A stretch of DNA of 64,000 nt from Viola odorata (taxonomy: Eukaryota; Streptophyta; Magnoliopsida; Malpighiales; Violaceae): positions 39,046,579-39,110,578 of the forward strand of contig OY829542.1 of NCBI GenBank assembly GCA_963691705.1. Direction: 5' to 3'. Below the pieces are notes generated by a model. The model ran no database searches, had not been told where the DNA came from, and saw nothing but the letters and a program-made list of their open reading frames with translations. Position 1 is the first letter of the stretch. Every line of letters starts with the position of its first letter. A program made the position numbers and the translations under genes. Below are positions 9,772 through 20,649 of this stretch, piece by piece.

Positions 9772-10255
9772 GTGGCTCGTCTTAGTGAGCTGTCTGATCA
9801 GGACCAGCCATCACAAGGATAGGACTTTTCACCCCCAAGCGTTGTACCTCTCGTCCGTGGAATCGTGCCTCGTCTCAATGGGTCGTCTATGTAAGCATGG
9901 TTACCACAAGGATAGGATTTTCACTTCCAGGACGGAGTTAGTCTCTCCTTGGGGCGTGCCTCTCCTTATGGGGTTACCACAAGAATAGGATTTCACTCCC
10001 AAGGATTCCGGGGTGTGCCTCATCTTAACGGGCCGTCTATGTGAGCACGGTTGCCGCAAGGATAGGATTTTCACTCTGGGGAGTCGTTTGGGGTCGTGCC
10101 TCGTCTTAATGGGCCGTCTATGTGAGCACGGTTGCCACAAGGATAGGATTTTCACTCCCAAACGCCTTGTTATGCCAGGGCGTGCCTCGTCTTAGTGAGC
10201 TGTCTGATCAGGACCAGCCATCACAAGGATAGGATTTTCACTCCTGGCATTCTTC
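9772..10255. repeat. Six-monomer array with terminal variant monomers, element A
   Basis: Monomers of roughly 57-93 bp share GTGCCTCGTCTTA, then GGCCGTCTATGTGAGCACGG and CACAAGGATAGGATTTTCAC. The first and last monomers instead carry GAGCTGTCTGATCAGGACC. Element C has the same layout (48024-48535). The array lies where the antisense cassette (ending 8993) and pol (ending 10336) converge. Confidence 0.88.
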
Positions 10256-10335
10256 GCTACCTGCATATTACCAGTAGCAAACGCACGGTGAATATCTCAA
10301 TATTCATTTATTAGAATAACTTTGATGTTACCCGA

Positions 10336-11685
10336 TTAGCTCCTGGCGTGGTATAGCCTCAGCCGAGCGATGTTCCAAGAGTTCTGCAGGGGCGTTCCCT
10401 CGAGCGTTTCCAGATGGTATGCTCCTTTTACCACAATGCGGGTGACACGATACGCTCCATCCCAGTTTGGACTGAGTTTTCGCATACGCTGTCCTGCTGC
10501 CCGTTTGTCTCTGAGCACTAAATCTCCGGTTTTGAGCAATCGCTCCCTCACTTGCCGGTTGTGATATTGTGCCATTTTCCTTTTGTAGTGCAGGGTTTTC
10601 AGGAGGGTTTCCTCGTGTGTTTCTGGTAGAGTATCGAGGTTAGCTCGTAACCTTTCTTCATTGTTTTCTTCTTTGAAGTGAGCCACCCGGAGGCTCATCA
10701 TGCCAATCTCGACTGGTGTGACAGCTTCGGTTCCGAATGCTAACGCGAACAGGGTCTCTCCCGTGCTGGCCTTGACAGTCATGCGGTAGGCCCATAGTAC
10801 ATATGGCAATTCGTCTGGCCATTTCTTCTTGGACCCTTCCAAATTTCTTTTGATGCCACTAAGGATGCTGCGGTTAGTTACTTCCGCCTGGCCTTTGGTT
10901 TGGGGATGTGCCACAGAGGAGAATCTTTGCTCTATCTGGAACTCTGCACATTGATCCCTGAAGAACTGGCTTGTAAATTGTGTCCCGTTGTCGCTAACTA
11001 GCACGCGTGGTACTCCAAATCGCATGATGACTTGGTGTTTGAAGAAACGCCAAATTTTTTCGGTGGTGATGGTAGCTAACGCCTCAGCTTCGGCCCACTT
11101 TGTGAAGTAGTCTACCGCTACGACCACAAATTTTAATTGAGATCTGGTCTTTGGAAACGGGCCCAGGATGTCAATCCCCCATTTTGCAAACGAGCACGGT
11201 GCGACTATTTCTGAAATTGGTACAGCAGGTTTTCGAGGAATCTTAGCATATTCCTGGCATTTCTAACAGGTTCTCACGAAGTTATGACAATCTCATCGAA
11301 TGGTGGGCCAGTAAAATCCCGACCGAAAGACTTGGGCTGCCAGAGTGCCGCTAGCAATGTGCATGCCGCATATCCCTTCGTGAATTTCACGTAACACATG
11401 TAAGCCTTCTTGCTCCGTTATGCATTTAGCAGCCGGATGGGAGAAACATCTTCGTATTAACTCTCCGTTATAATATGTGCATCGTGCTGCCCGTTTTAGG
11501 ACTTTCTTCTTCTCTGTATGGTCTCCCGGTAGTTTATCATGTTTCAGATATTCTATCACTGGAATCCTCCAATCATTTTCCATTTCTTCCACACAGAGCG
11601 ATGCCTGCTCTTCCATGAAAGAAGGTGTAGACAGTTCTCCATAGCGCACGTCACTGGGTATTGAGGCTTCCGGATTGGCTGCCAT
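10336..11685 (-). pseudogene. Integrase region of element A
   Basis: The segment encodes the zinc-binding HHCC part (HEGICGMH, then a CxxC region), the DDE catalytic core (VDYFTKWAEAEA, VSDNGTQFTSQFFRD, KGQAEVTNRS) and a C-terminal domain ending NSWNIARLRLYHARS at 10336. The family cuts and joins retroelement cDNA into chromosomes. The first part (11293-11685) stops at a TGA near 11293 and again at a TAG near 11265, within the zinc-finger segment. The core from 11127 to 10336 is open. The integrase is the last sense domain; the tandem array follows immediately. Confidence 0.85.
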
Positions 11686-11706
11686 CTTGGCGAGGCTATC
11701 GGCCTC

Positions 11707-12903
11707 TTAATTGTTTTCTCTAGGAATGTGCTCAAAGGTGACCAGGGTGCCTTTTTCCTCTATCTTTGACAGCTCATGCTTCACTTTGGCTAAGTATTGG
11801 GCCATGATGGGTTCTCTGGCTTGGGAGTTCCCCAGAACCTGATCCATTATTAGCTTGGAATCTCCTCGGATCTTTAAACGTGTTCTGTCTTCCTTCTCCC
11901 CACCGGGAGTGGCTCCGATGGAGAAACTGTTTCCAATTCTGAGTCCTGCCAGCAGCGCTTCGTATTCAGCCGCATTGTTGGACAATGGCTGCAGGATTCT
12001 GATGGCGTATCGCATCTCCAGGCCGTTTGGTCCAACTAAGAAAACTCCTGCGCCAACTAATTCTTGATTTTTTGCTCCATCTACGTGGATGACCCACGTA
12101 TCTGTATATGTCTCCGGAGACGGTAGGCATGGACTTTCTGTTTCTTCCTCCAACAGATCTGTCTTTGTGTCATTTGTGAATGTGCACTCAGCTATAAAGT
12201 CAGCTAATGCTTGGGCCTTAACAGCTGGTCTAGCTTTGTATTGCAGCCCGTATTGTTCGAGCTCGATAGCCCAAATTAGCATTCTTCCTGAAGATTCAGG
12301 TTTTTTGAAGATTCTTCTCAACGGCTGAACCGTGGGTACAATGACGGGGTGGGCTTGGAAGTATCGATCCATCTTTCTCGTGGCTTGCACTAGAGCGAGT
12401 GCTATCTTCTCGATAGGAGCGTATCGCAGTTCGGCATCTTTCAATATGTGACTCACGAAGAATACAGGACGATGCACGTGCCCTTCACTTCGCACAAGGA
12501 CGGCGCTGACTACCTCGTCAGCTATTCCCAAATATAGATATAGTTCGTCGCCGGGCTCAGGCCTCGTCAGCACTAAATCTAATGATAGGTAAGCTTTTAG
12601 TCCTGCAAACGCTTTCTCACATTCCTCTGTCCATCCGAAAGGAGCCTTGTTGCGGATGACTTTGAAGAAAGGCAAACATCTCTCGCCTTGCTTAGATATG
12701 AATCGTCCCAACGCAATAATGCGCCCGGTTAACTTCTGTATCTCTTTGACAGTTCGCGGGGATATCATATCCTGGATGGCTTTTATCTTTGACGGGTTGG
12801 GTTGGATGCCCTTCTGGCTGACCACATAGCCCAGGAATTTTCCCGTTTGGAATGCGAACATGCACTTCCGCGGGTTTAACTTCATCTTGTGCTTTCTCAT
12901 CAC
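11707..12903 (-). pseudogene. RT thumb, RNase H and archaeal-type RNase H of element A
   Basis: This region begins just after an in-frame TAA at 12916. It encodes the RT connection (MKLNPRKCMFAFQTGKFLGY), the standard gypsy RNase H (RYAPIEKIALALVQATRKM), a linker, and a second RNase H of archaeal type (WVIHVDGAKNQ, NNAAEYEALLAGLR, LKIRGDSKLIMDQVLG). The second RNase H is the hallmark of the Tat lineage. It ends at a TAA at 11707 inside a conserved stretch (C reads NAEVDNLAKLA there), so the stop is a lesion rather than the true end. Confidence 0.85.
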
Positions 12904-12915
12904 ATTGAAAACTTC

Positions 12916-14169
12916 TTACAAGTCAGCGAGGTGCTCTCTGAAACTCCGAATTTTGATCAGGATGTCGTCTACGTAGGCCTCTACATTTCTCCCGATTTGA
13001 TTTTCAAAAACTTTGTTTGCCATACACTGAAATGTTGCACCAGCATTCTTTAGCCCAAACGGCATTGCAGTATAGCAGTATGTAGCTCTAGGAGTGATGA
13101 AGGCAGTTTTTTCTTCGTCCTCTACGGCCATAGGGATTTGGTGATATCCGGAATTCGCATCTAGGGAGCTTAGATAAGCATACCCAGCGGTTTGATCGAC
13201 TAGCTGATTTATTCGCGGAAGGGGATAGCAGTCCTTGGGACAGACATTATTTAGGTCAGTAAAGTCAATGCACATGCGCCAGTCCCCGTTAGGCTTTGGG
13301 ACTAACACAGGATTAGCTAGCCAGGTCGGGTACTGGACTTCTCGAATGAACCCCGCCTCTGTGAGCTTTAGCAACTCCTTTTCGATGGCTGCTATCTTTT
13401 CCGATGAAAAAGCACGTCGCCTTTGTTGAACAGGCTTGGCGTCAGGACTAACGTTCAGCCGGTGTTCTGCGACCTCCCGAGAGATTCCAGGCATGTCTGC
13501 TGGTTTCCACGCAAACTCTCCCTTGCATTTCCTCAACAGCCGGATTAATTGCGCGTTCTCTTCAAGGCTTAATTTCTCACTGGCTAAGAGATTCGTTTCA
13601 CTATCCTTACCGATAGGGATTGATACCATCTGATCTAGCGGCTGAGTGCGCTTTTCTTCTTTATCATCGAAAGGGTCGTCTGCCACGCAAACGTAGCGGT
13701 CACAACTCCTTTGAGTCATAAGTAAGTAGCATTCGGCTGCCAACTTTTGGTCCCCTTTGATTGAGACCACGCCGTCCCATGAGGGATATTTCATCCGCAG
13801 GTGTTTTTGAGATATGGCCACTCCAAAACGATTAAGGAATGGTCGCCCCAAAATGCCGTTATACGGTAACGTTAGGTCTACGACCAGAAATAGTAGCTCT
13901 TCGGAGCGTTTGGATGTGTCTTCTCGGAAGTACACCGGCAGGGATGTTATTCCGGCTACCTGAATCGGTACTCCATCAATCCCAATAATTGGCCTCGTTC
14001 AAGACGATAGCTCACCGTCAGGTCGTTTCATAAAGTTGTACGCTTCCAATGAAAATAGATTCACTGCACTCCCGTTATCGACAAGGGTCCTTCTTACCCC
14101 ATGACTTCCAATGACGGGCGTTACAACCATCGCATCATTATGCGGGAAGACGATGCCTTTTTCGTCCTC
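12916..14169 (-). pseudogene. Aspartic protease and reverse transcriptase of element A
   Basis: The protease active site DNGS lies near 14068-14079, in VVTPVIGSHGVRRTLVDNGS. A TGA at 13999-14001 interrupts it. The RT has WLANPVLVPKPNGDWRMCID, LDANSGYHQIPM, MPFGLKNAGATF and the catalytic YVDD at 12964-12975. A TAA follows at 12916-12918. Both stops are one C-to-T change from Gln or Arg codons. The enzymes would process the polyprotein and copy element RNA in cytoplasmic particles. Confidence 0.87.
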
Positions 14170-16944
14170 CTCTGAGAAAGACAATATCATTCTGTCTAAG
14201 GCGCTTATCGCCTCGATTTTCGTTTGCGCGCTCTCCCGTTTGCGCTTTTCTCCGGGGTTGGGCGTTTGCGGCATAATTTCCTCGCAATAGGGTGCTCCCC
14301 CTGCAATGATATTTATCATGGGTATTTGGTCGCTATCGATAGCGAGCGCTTCTCTATTTGGCCCGAGGGCAACTGCGTTAGCCCCTGTAGCGTGCGAGGG
14401 CGCTTGCCTCTGCTCAGTTGTATTTCCAGTTGGGTTGTTTCTGGCTTCCTCCCTGGCCTTTGTGGCAAATTCCTCAAGGTAACCCTCTTCGACCAATCGC
14501 TCTATAGCCAATTTTAACTCTCTGCATACATCTGTTGAGTGTCCCTTGACCTTATGGAATTTGCAGTATGCATTTTCTCTTCCTCCCATGATTACTCCTG
14601 GTTTCCCGGGAGCAGGGTAACGGATAGGCAAATTTCTCTATTGGACTATTGCTAAGATCTCCGCCCTTGGTAGTATGAGAGATGGGAGGTCAGGATCGTA
14701 TATCCGGCCCTTTGGCGGGTCCGTTTGCTTCCGAGTGGGGGATCCTCCAGGTCTTCCTTTTGAGAAATTGCCTCTCTGCCGGTTAGAGGTCTTGGTGTTA
14801 TGTTCTTTCCGCTGCCCGGGATCCTCGGTGGGTTTAGCGTCAGGGGCATTGCTGTTCAAGACGTTAGGGGCCACATATGGGTCCGCCGACATGCCTCGGA
14901 TCCATTCTCTATTTTCTTCCTCTTCCATTCTCGCATAGTTATGCGCTTTCAACCTCAATGCATCCAGGGTCGTTGGGGGGTCCACCGTTAGCGTATCTTT
15001 CAGTTTACTGTATCGACAATTGCGTTTCAGGACCTCAATCGCAAAATCGATAGTGACCCCCGGCGTTAGGGACATTTCAAGATCAAATCGACCTAAGAAA
15101 TCGTTCAACGATTCTTGTGGTTTTCGATGGATATCGAACAACGCAGCTGCTGACTTTCTGATAGGAATAGCCGTGCTAAACTGATTTTTGAATTTTTCTT
15201 CCAACTGAGAAAAATTATCGATAGACCCGGCGGGGAGCCCTTCGAACCATAGACGTGCCACTCCTGACAGCGTCATTACGAAAATTTGACACAATGCTAC
15301 GTCACTGCGCGTTTGGAATTGCACGAAATCCTTCACCTTATTGAGGTGAGAAATGGGATCTTTTGTGCCGTCATATGATTCTGCTGGGAGTTTCACATGT
15401 CGATGGAATCTGTGGTGCCTGACACGGTAGCTGAACGGATGACCCACGTTAGCATCGGGGATCCTACGAGGCTGACGTTGATGTGGAATTTCAGCGTCGT
15501 ATCTGGGATTTTGAGGATCATATTCCTGATGTCTCCTAGGAGAACGACTACGGCTCCTTGGAGTTCGAGCTCGTCGACTTCTGGTGCTAGATCTCTCGCT
15601 GTATCTAGGAGATGGATCTCTCACTATATCTCCCCGTCGATCATCCCAGGGCTCCCTATACTCGTCACGCTGGCGGACTGCTTCGGGGATAGAGATTCCT
15701 CCCCTGTATTGTCCAGAATGGTCGGCAGGTCCGCGCGTGAATGGTGGGACGTTCATGGGGGCCAAGGGGAAAGGTAAGGAGGACGGGAGTGCCCTAGACT
15801 ATTGGGGCGATAAGGGTCGTTCGGTGACAATGGACGGGGTGAAAATTACTTGGGAGGACACACCAGGTCTTGAGGCATGAGGAGTAAATCCAGCAGCCAT
15901 CTCTGTCAGTTGATCCAGTTGAGCTTGGAGAGCTGCTATTGAATTCACGAAAGGGTTGTCCGCTTCTCCTATCATAGATCTTCCCGCTTGGGGGGTAGGA
16001 TGGCTGGTTCCTACTATATGGGAGAAGGGAGAGCAAATCTGGAATGTAACTTCTTCTGAACTTGACCCGCGAGGAAGATCTAACTCTCCTGCAGCGACGT
16101 CCTGCCCTGGGGTGGGGGCGTCATATGATTCTGCGAGGCTGACGTTGTGGTGCCTGACACGGTAGCTGAACGGATGACCCACGTTAGCATCGGGGATCCT
16201 ACGAGGCTGACGTTGATGTGGAATTTCAGCGTCGTATCTGGGATTTTGAGGATCATATTCCTGATGTCTCCTAGGAGAACGACTACGGCTCCTTGGAGTT
16301 CGAGCTCGTCGACTTCTGGTGCTAGATCTCTCGCTGTATCTAGGAGATGGATCTCTCACTATATCTCCCCGTCGATCATCCCAGGGCTCCCTATACTCGT
16401 CACGCTGGCGGACTGCTTCGGGGATAGAGATTCCTCCCCTGTATTGTCCAGAATGGTCGGCAGGTCCGCGCGTGAATGGTGGGACGTTCATGGGGGCCAA
16501 GGGGAAAGGTAAGGAGGACGGGAGTGCCCTAGACTATTGGGGCGATAAGGGTCGTTCGGTGACAATGGACGGGGTGAAAATTACTTGGGAGGACACACCA
16601 GGTCTTGAGGCATGAGGAGTAAATCCAGCAGCCATCTCTGTCAGTTGATCCAGTTGAGCTTGGAGAGCTGCTATTGAATTCACGAAAGGGTTGTCCGCTT
16701 CTCCTATCATAGATCTTCCCGCTTGGGGGGTAGGATGGCTGGTTCCTGCTATATGGGAGAAGGGAGAGCAAATCTGGAATGTAACTTCTTCTGAACTTGA
16801 CCCGCGAGGAAGATCTAACTCTCCTGCAGCGACGTCCTGCCCTGGGGTGGGGGCATCAGAGGTAGCGAAGGGAAACAAGCGTCTGTGGGTGTTGTATGGG
16901 ATGTTGGAAGTTCGGGACAGCGCCGGATCTGACTCTGAGGCCAT
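14170..16944 (-). pseudogene. gag region of element A
   Basis: The likely start is MASESDPAL at 16942-16944, matching MASDSD in C and MASDSE in D. Features in order: Pro/Ser-rich N-terminus, Arg/Ser-rich tract (SRRARTPRSRSRSPRRHQEY), gag core (VQFQTRSDVALCQIFVMTLS, LWFEGLPAGSIDNF) and a zinc knuckle CKFHKVKGHSTDVC near 14530-14575. In-frame TAG codons follow CAA after TERPLSPQ (near 16531, and 15796 in the duplicated copy) and at 14638-14640. A 735-bp tandem duplication adds a second N-terminal region. The gag packages element RNA. Confidence 0.82.
15413..16854 (-). repeat. 735-bp-period tandem duplication inside gag of element A
   Basis: 15413-16119 and 16148-16854 are nearly identical 707-bp copies (for example one difference near 16012/16747). 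They are joined by 28 bp (16120-16147) that look like patchwork of two nearby sequences: GTCATATGATTCTGC as at 15370-15384, and GAGGCTGACGTTG as at 15467. C and D lack the duplication. Confidence 0.92.
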
Positions 16945-17007
16945 AATCCTTCTAGCTTCGGGGAGGAGGAGCTTTGTTATTAAGGATGCTCACTTAATAG
17001 AACCAAA

Positions 17008-17029
17008 ACTCTCAACGAGAGCACCAATT
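17008..17029 (-). other. Candidate primer-binding region of element A
   Basis: Immediately inside the 5' LTR the minus strand reads AATTGGTGCTCTCGTTGAGA. D (39648-39670) and C (42323-42345) have AATTGGTG or AAGTGGTG followed by TTTCATTGAGAGC. I cannot assign the matching tRNA. A 13-nt copy also lies outside the 3' LTR at 1346-1358. Confidence 0.55.
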
Positions 17030-17602
17030 TGATAATGATTTGTCTTCTGACGAAGGATGTATGGCGGAGCAGTTCTTCTCAGATCAGTGTACGCGACGGT
17101 CCACAGTACCTGCAATGCGCCGGAGGGGGTCTCCGGCGGAAACACTCCGATGCTTAAGTCAGTAGGTGTACTGAAATTGGCAGAGTTTTGGCTAGTCAAG
17201 TCCGCTTACCTGCCTCCTTTGTGGGGGAGGTATTTATAGAAGAAAGGGGGCGTTCCCGCCCGAGTAAACGGGTACGGAGCTATCGCTCGCGTTAGGGTCT
17301 GTGGTTCGCCCTTATCATGATACGCTACCTTGGCGGTAGGTGTTTTAGGTAGATATTGCCGCGGTAGGATAATGGCCGGAGCGTTAATCCTGACGCGTGC
17401 TTTCCTCTGGGGGTGAGATAACTCCTTGAGCCAAGCAGGAGGTCCGTGAGAGGAGCCGGTAGGGCCCCGTTAGCCTCTGTAGCGTTAGCCTTTGGGGAAG
17501 GTAGCAATCTTGTCCCTACCGTGGTGGTGCGAAACAGTAGTTATGCCTCTTCCCACCGGGTGATAGACGAAAATACCCTTTCTTTTAGGTGGATTGTTAT
17601 CA
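17030..17602 (-). repeat. 5' LTR of element A
   Basis: The 573-bp LTR is bounded by TGATAA and TTATCA. About eight single-base differences separate it from 1359-1931. The minus-strand TATA-like box CTATAAATAC is at 17230-17239. Confidence 0.92.
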
Positions 17603-17662
17603 GCTTCAATCCTCACTACTCCCTAGAAGGCGCCTGTTTCAAATGCCTCACCACAAGAAAGA

Positions 17663-17668
17663 CACGTG
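17663..17668 (-). promoter_or_regulatory. CACGTG upstream of aG4 in element B
   Basis: This lies in GACACGTGTC, identical to 6362-6371 in A and 52051-52060 in C. It was separated from its gene (start 1066) by the insertion of element A. 17603-17969 otherwise holds only the intergenic region between aG4 and the aG3 3' end. Confidence 0.5.
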
Positions 17669-17969
17669 TCTTCCCTCATCATTACTTTTCGATCGCATTA
17701 ATTAGGGGATTCGCAGCATTTAATGCTCTAAAAAGCAGCACCAGCTCTGGCACATGATCTTAAGAAACAGTGCGTTAGTAGAAAGACACTAACAAAGCAT
17801 AAGCAGCATCAATAATACACCAAAACCCAACGCTTAAGAAAAGAAGCAGCAAAGGTCTCATGACGTCAACATTATTACGAGAAGAACAAATGTCAAATGT
17901 CTCTAAGGAGCGATTGACTGAAGAATAAGTAAATACAGATAACAATGAAATAACAATCAAGGGGGAGAT

Positions 17970-20147
17970 CTAGGAATCTTTCGCGGCACTCGAGTCACCC
18001 AGTAGGGGAGATCGTTGCGCGCCACCACCGTCGCCGTCACCAATCTTCTCTCCCTCTAGGGCAAACGAGCCGTCTTTATTTCCATTAACTTTGCCCATTA
18101 TGGCAGAGGCATAATCGGAAATTTTGGCCGGATCAAAGGAATCACTCTCGAAATAGGCTGCAAACCTAGAAGTGAAGGCCTCCAAGACCTTCTTTTTCCA
18201 CCACTCCATCCTCAGCGAAATCCTGGCAAACTCCTCGTCTCGATCCAGCATCTCTTCGCGAAGAAGAAGATTCTTCTTCCTTTCCATTACTAACTCTGCC
18301 TCTAGAGCCTCGGCTTTCGCTTTCCCTTTGGATCTCTCTCTGCTTGGCTCCTTCTGTGACTCGTCTTAAAGACGCGTTAGTAACCTCATTTGGTCTAACG
18401 CCCGGTCAAGTTGCACCTTCTTAGCATACATCGCGCGAGAAGAATCCCGTAGTTCGTTGTCATAAGCCTCGACTGCATAGTGGAAATAGCGGAAGGCATC
18501 TAGAGAATCATTCACAACGTGCCTGTAACGAGCCCTTGGCGAAAGCTGTAGAAACTTTTCTTTTTCTTTAGAAGAGCTCATCATTTTCCCTATCAAGGGC
18601 GTCGTGAATTCGTCTCTTAAGAAGGGATTTGGCACCCCAGCAGCGCGAAGACCGTTGACGCCAAACCCTGTCAGATCCATGCGATAGCACGGAGTCCCCT
18701 TAGGGCCTTCAAGAGAGAGATTGACCATCTGAATCGAAGAAGAATCCCCAGTACTCACCTCTGAAATAGAAGTAAAAAACAATCATGGAGGGGCCTTGGG
18801 CGGCAACCCAGAAACTGGAGAAGTCGTCACCACCACATCTGGAATATAGTGAGAAATCGAAGAGTCAGGAGCGTTAACTGGTGGAGGGGACAGTGGTGGA
18901 AAGACTGACAGTTGGGGCGTCAGTGACTTTCACTGTTTGAGAAGTGCTTGCCACAGTAGAAACGATAGGCGTCGCGATAGGCGTTAGTGACTTTCACTGT
19001 TTGAGAAGTGCTTGCCTGCTCGTTTGTGTCTACTCTGAGTCTCTTTTGCTGAAGTGAGGAAGCATGACAGAGGTTTGGTTTGATATCCATATACTCATTG
19101 TCGCTACTGCTGTCGCTATCAATTATCCTAGTCGAAGGCCGACTTAGATTTATCCCTCCGCGTCGAGGCGGTAGCCAATTGTCAAGAAACCGAGAAGCTC
19201 AGGTAGAGATGTCGCGCCTTCGGCCTCTCCCAACGAGTGTCTTATTTCTTCCCCTCTTGGGCGGAATGCCTCGATGACTGGAGCCTCCGGCAGGAGGAGA
19301 GGCTGGTATAGTTTGAAGCGGCACCACGTTCAAAGGAGCGTTAGCTCCTCTAGATGATTGACCATCAGCGTCTCTTGTTAAGAGAACGTGTGAGAACAAT
19401 AAATAAGTCAGTGAGAAAGTGTGAAAAAAAGACAAACTCAACCATAATGCACTCGTTTAGGAGCTTATATGAGGCAAACTCCCGGATGCGATAACACGCA
19501 TTTTTTTCTAGCAAGGTGTTAGCTTGATCCAAGTCACTTCTAGATAACACCACCGGGTTTGCCCACAAGGGACCTATAAGCTCTTGATTAAAACCTGGAC
19601 GCCATAAATGAGACTGTAGCTCAAGGATGAAGAAACTGCTTTTCCAGTCAGCCACAACCCCCTCAAAGCCATGAAACCGCTGCCAGAACGACTGCACAAA
19701 TGCGTCATCCCACCTCGGAGTGATATCGATTAAACAATCGCGACAAGTCATGCTAAAGAATTTGGGAAATAAATTGAGAGATGGGGTAAGAATGTTCTCC
19801 AGTTCGCAAGTGCGAAGAAAGGCATAAACCCCACACCAAGAAGAAAGAGTTATCTGGGCAGGATTAAGCCTATATTCCTGCAGCAGTGTTGTTATTGAAG
19901 CATGGACTGGGAGACAAAAACCATAGAGGAACATCTTAAAGTAGACTAGCCTATAGTTCCCCCACAATGGATCGTGAAGTCGCATGTCATCCTCGGGAAC
20001 GGTAGGGACATATCCAGGAGGGAAAGTAATACCATTTTCCTCTAATTCAGCATTTAAAATCACCTCACATGAAAAAATACTGGGTGTTTGTACGATTTCT
20101 GGACCCACAGGTCTCTAGAGGAACCGCCTGGTTCTAGTTATAACCAT
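17970..20147 (-). pseudogene. Antisense gene aG3 of element B
   Basis: The likely start is 20145-20147, with an in-frame TAG soon after (near 20115); the ORF is open from 20108. Exon 1 (to 19443) has the PF04195-like domain in one frame through the point where A is frameshifted (LVYFKMFLYGFCLPVHASIT, WKSSFFILELQSHLWRPGF). The donor is weakened to GTTGAG at 19442, the acceptor is near 19372-19375, and one base is lost at the junction. Exon 2 is degraded between 18783 and 19370. It is then open for the conserved block (18366-18782, CYRMDLTGFGVNGLRAAGV) and, after a break, for the coiled coil (17970-18287, KKVLEAFTSRFAAYF). Confidence 0.7.
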
Positions 20148-20399
20148 AGTAAACTAATGAACAGAAAATCTGAAAAGATGAAGTGATACATTGGAAAGGA
20201 AGGATTCACAGGCGAGCCGGTGGAAGACGGCGGACGAGCAAGAAGTTCTCCTAGAGAAAACAAAAAGAAGGGAAGAAAGAAAAATTAAAGCGAGGGCATA
20301 AAGTGTTAGAAAGAGAAAATGGTCCCTTCTTAAAGGAATAAGCGCCACCGCATTAATTGAACTACCAGTCGTGCGAGGACGCGTGTAAAGGAAGTTGGC

Positions 20400-20405
20400 C
20401 ACGTG
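20400..20405 (-). promoter_or_regulatory. CACGTG upstream of aG3 in element B
   Basis: GCCACGTGG lies about 250 bp upstream of the aG3 start, with the same flanking GAAGTTGG as in C and the complementary arrangement in A. 20406-20649 is otherwise intergenic. Confidence 0.5.
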
Positions 20406-20649
20406 GAATCATATTCAAGGGTTAAAAACAAGCAGTTATTTGCCACAACTTACCAAGCGGCGGTTAATGTTGACCAAGTCAAAACAGTCGCAGAACAGTT
20501 GATTTAATGAGGCTAACACCTTTGCGTTAGCCCTCAACAAAATGAAAATGCTGACAAGAGAACATGGCGGCAAAAGAAAGAAAAATAGAGAACGTCAGTT
20601 TATTCATTAAAAGCCATACGTCGTCTATAGTGCGCCTAGCGTCAGGACA

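Larger units (their letters stand above)
1359..17602 (-). mobile_element. Tat-type Ty3/gypsy element A, complete with both LTRs
   Basis: This is a 16.2-kb element on the minus strand. Order in the sense direction: 5' LTR (17030-17602), primer-binding region, gag, protease, RT, RNase H, archaeal-type RNase H, integrase (to 10336), tandem arrays, four antisense genes (on +, 2126-8993), 3' LTR (1359-1931). The two LTRs are both 573 bp and I count about eight differences by eye, so the insertion is relatively recent. The second RNase H with DGA, NAAEYEAL and GDSKL motifs places it in the Tat lineage. The polyprotein has at least seven in-frame stops, so the copy is probably non-autonomous. It lies inside element B. 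No clear 5-bp target duplication is visible. Confidence 0.9.

Noticed and set aside
9384..10255. Possible centromeric satellite or free tandem repeat locus
   Set aside because: The arrays are short, lie inside element A at a fixed place, and one recurs at the same place in element C.
12964..12975. Whether A could be an intact autonomous retrotransposon because YVDD and the integrase core are present
   Set aside because: In-frame stops at 14638, 13999, 12916, 11707 and 11293, among others, interrupt the polyprotein.
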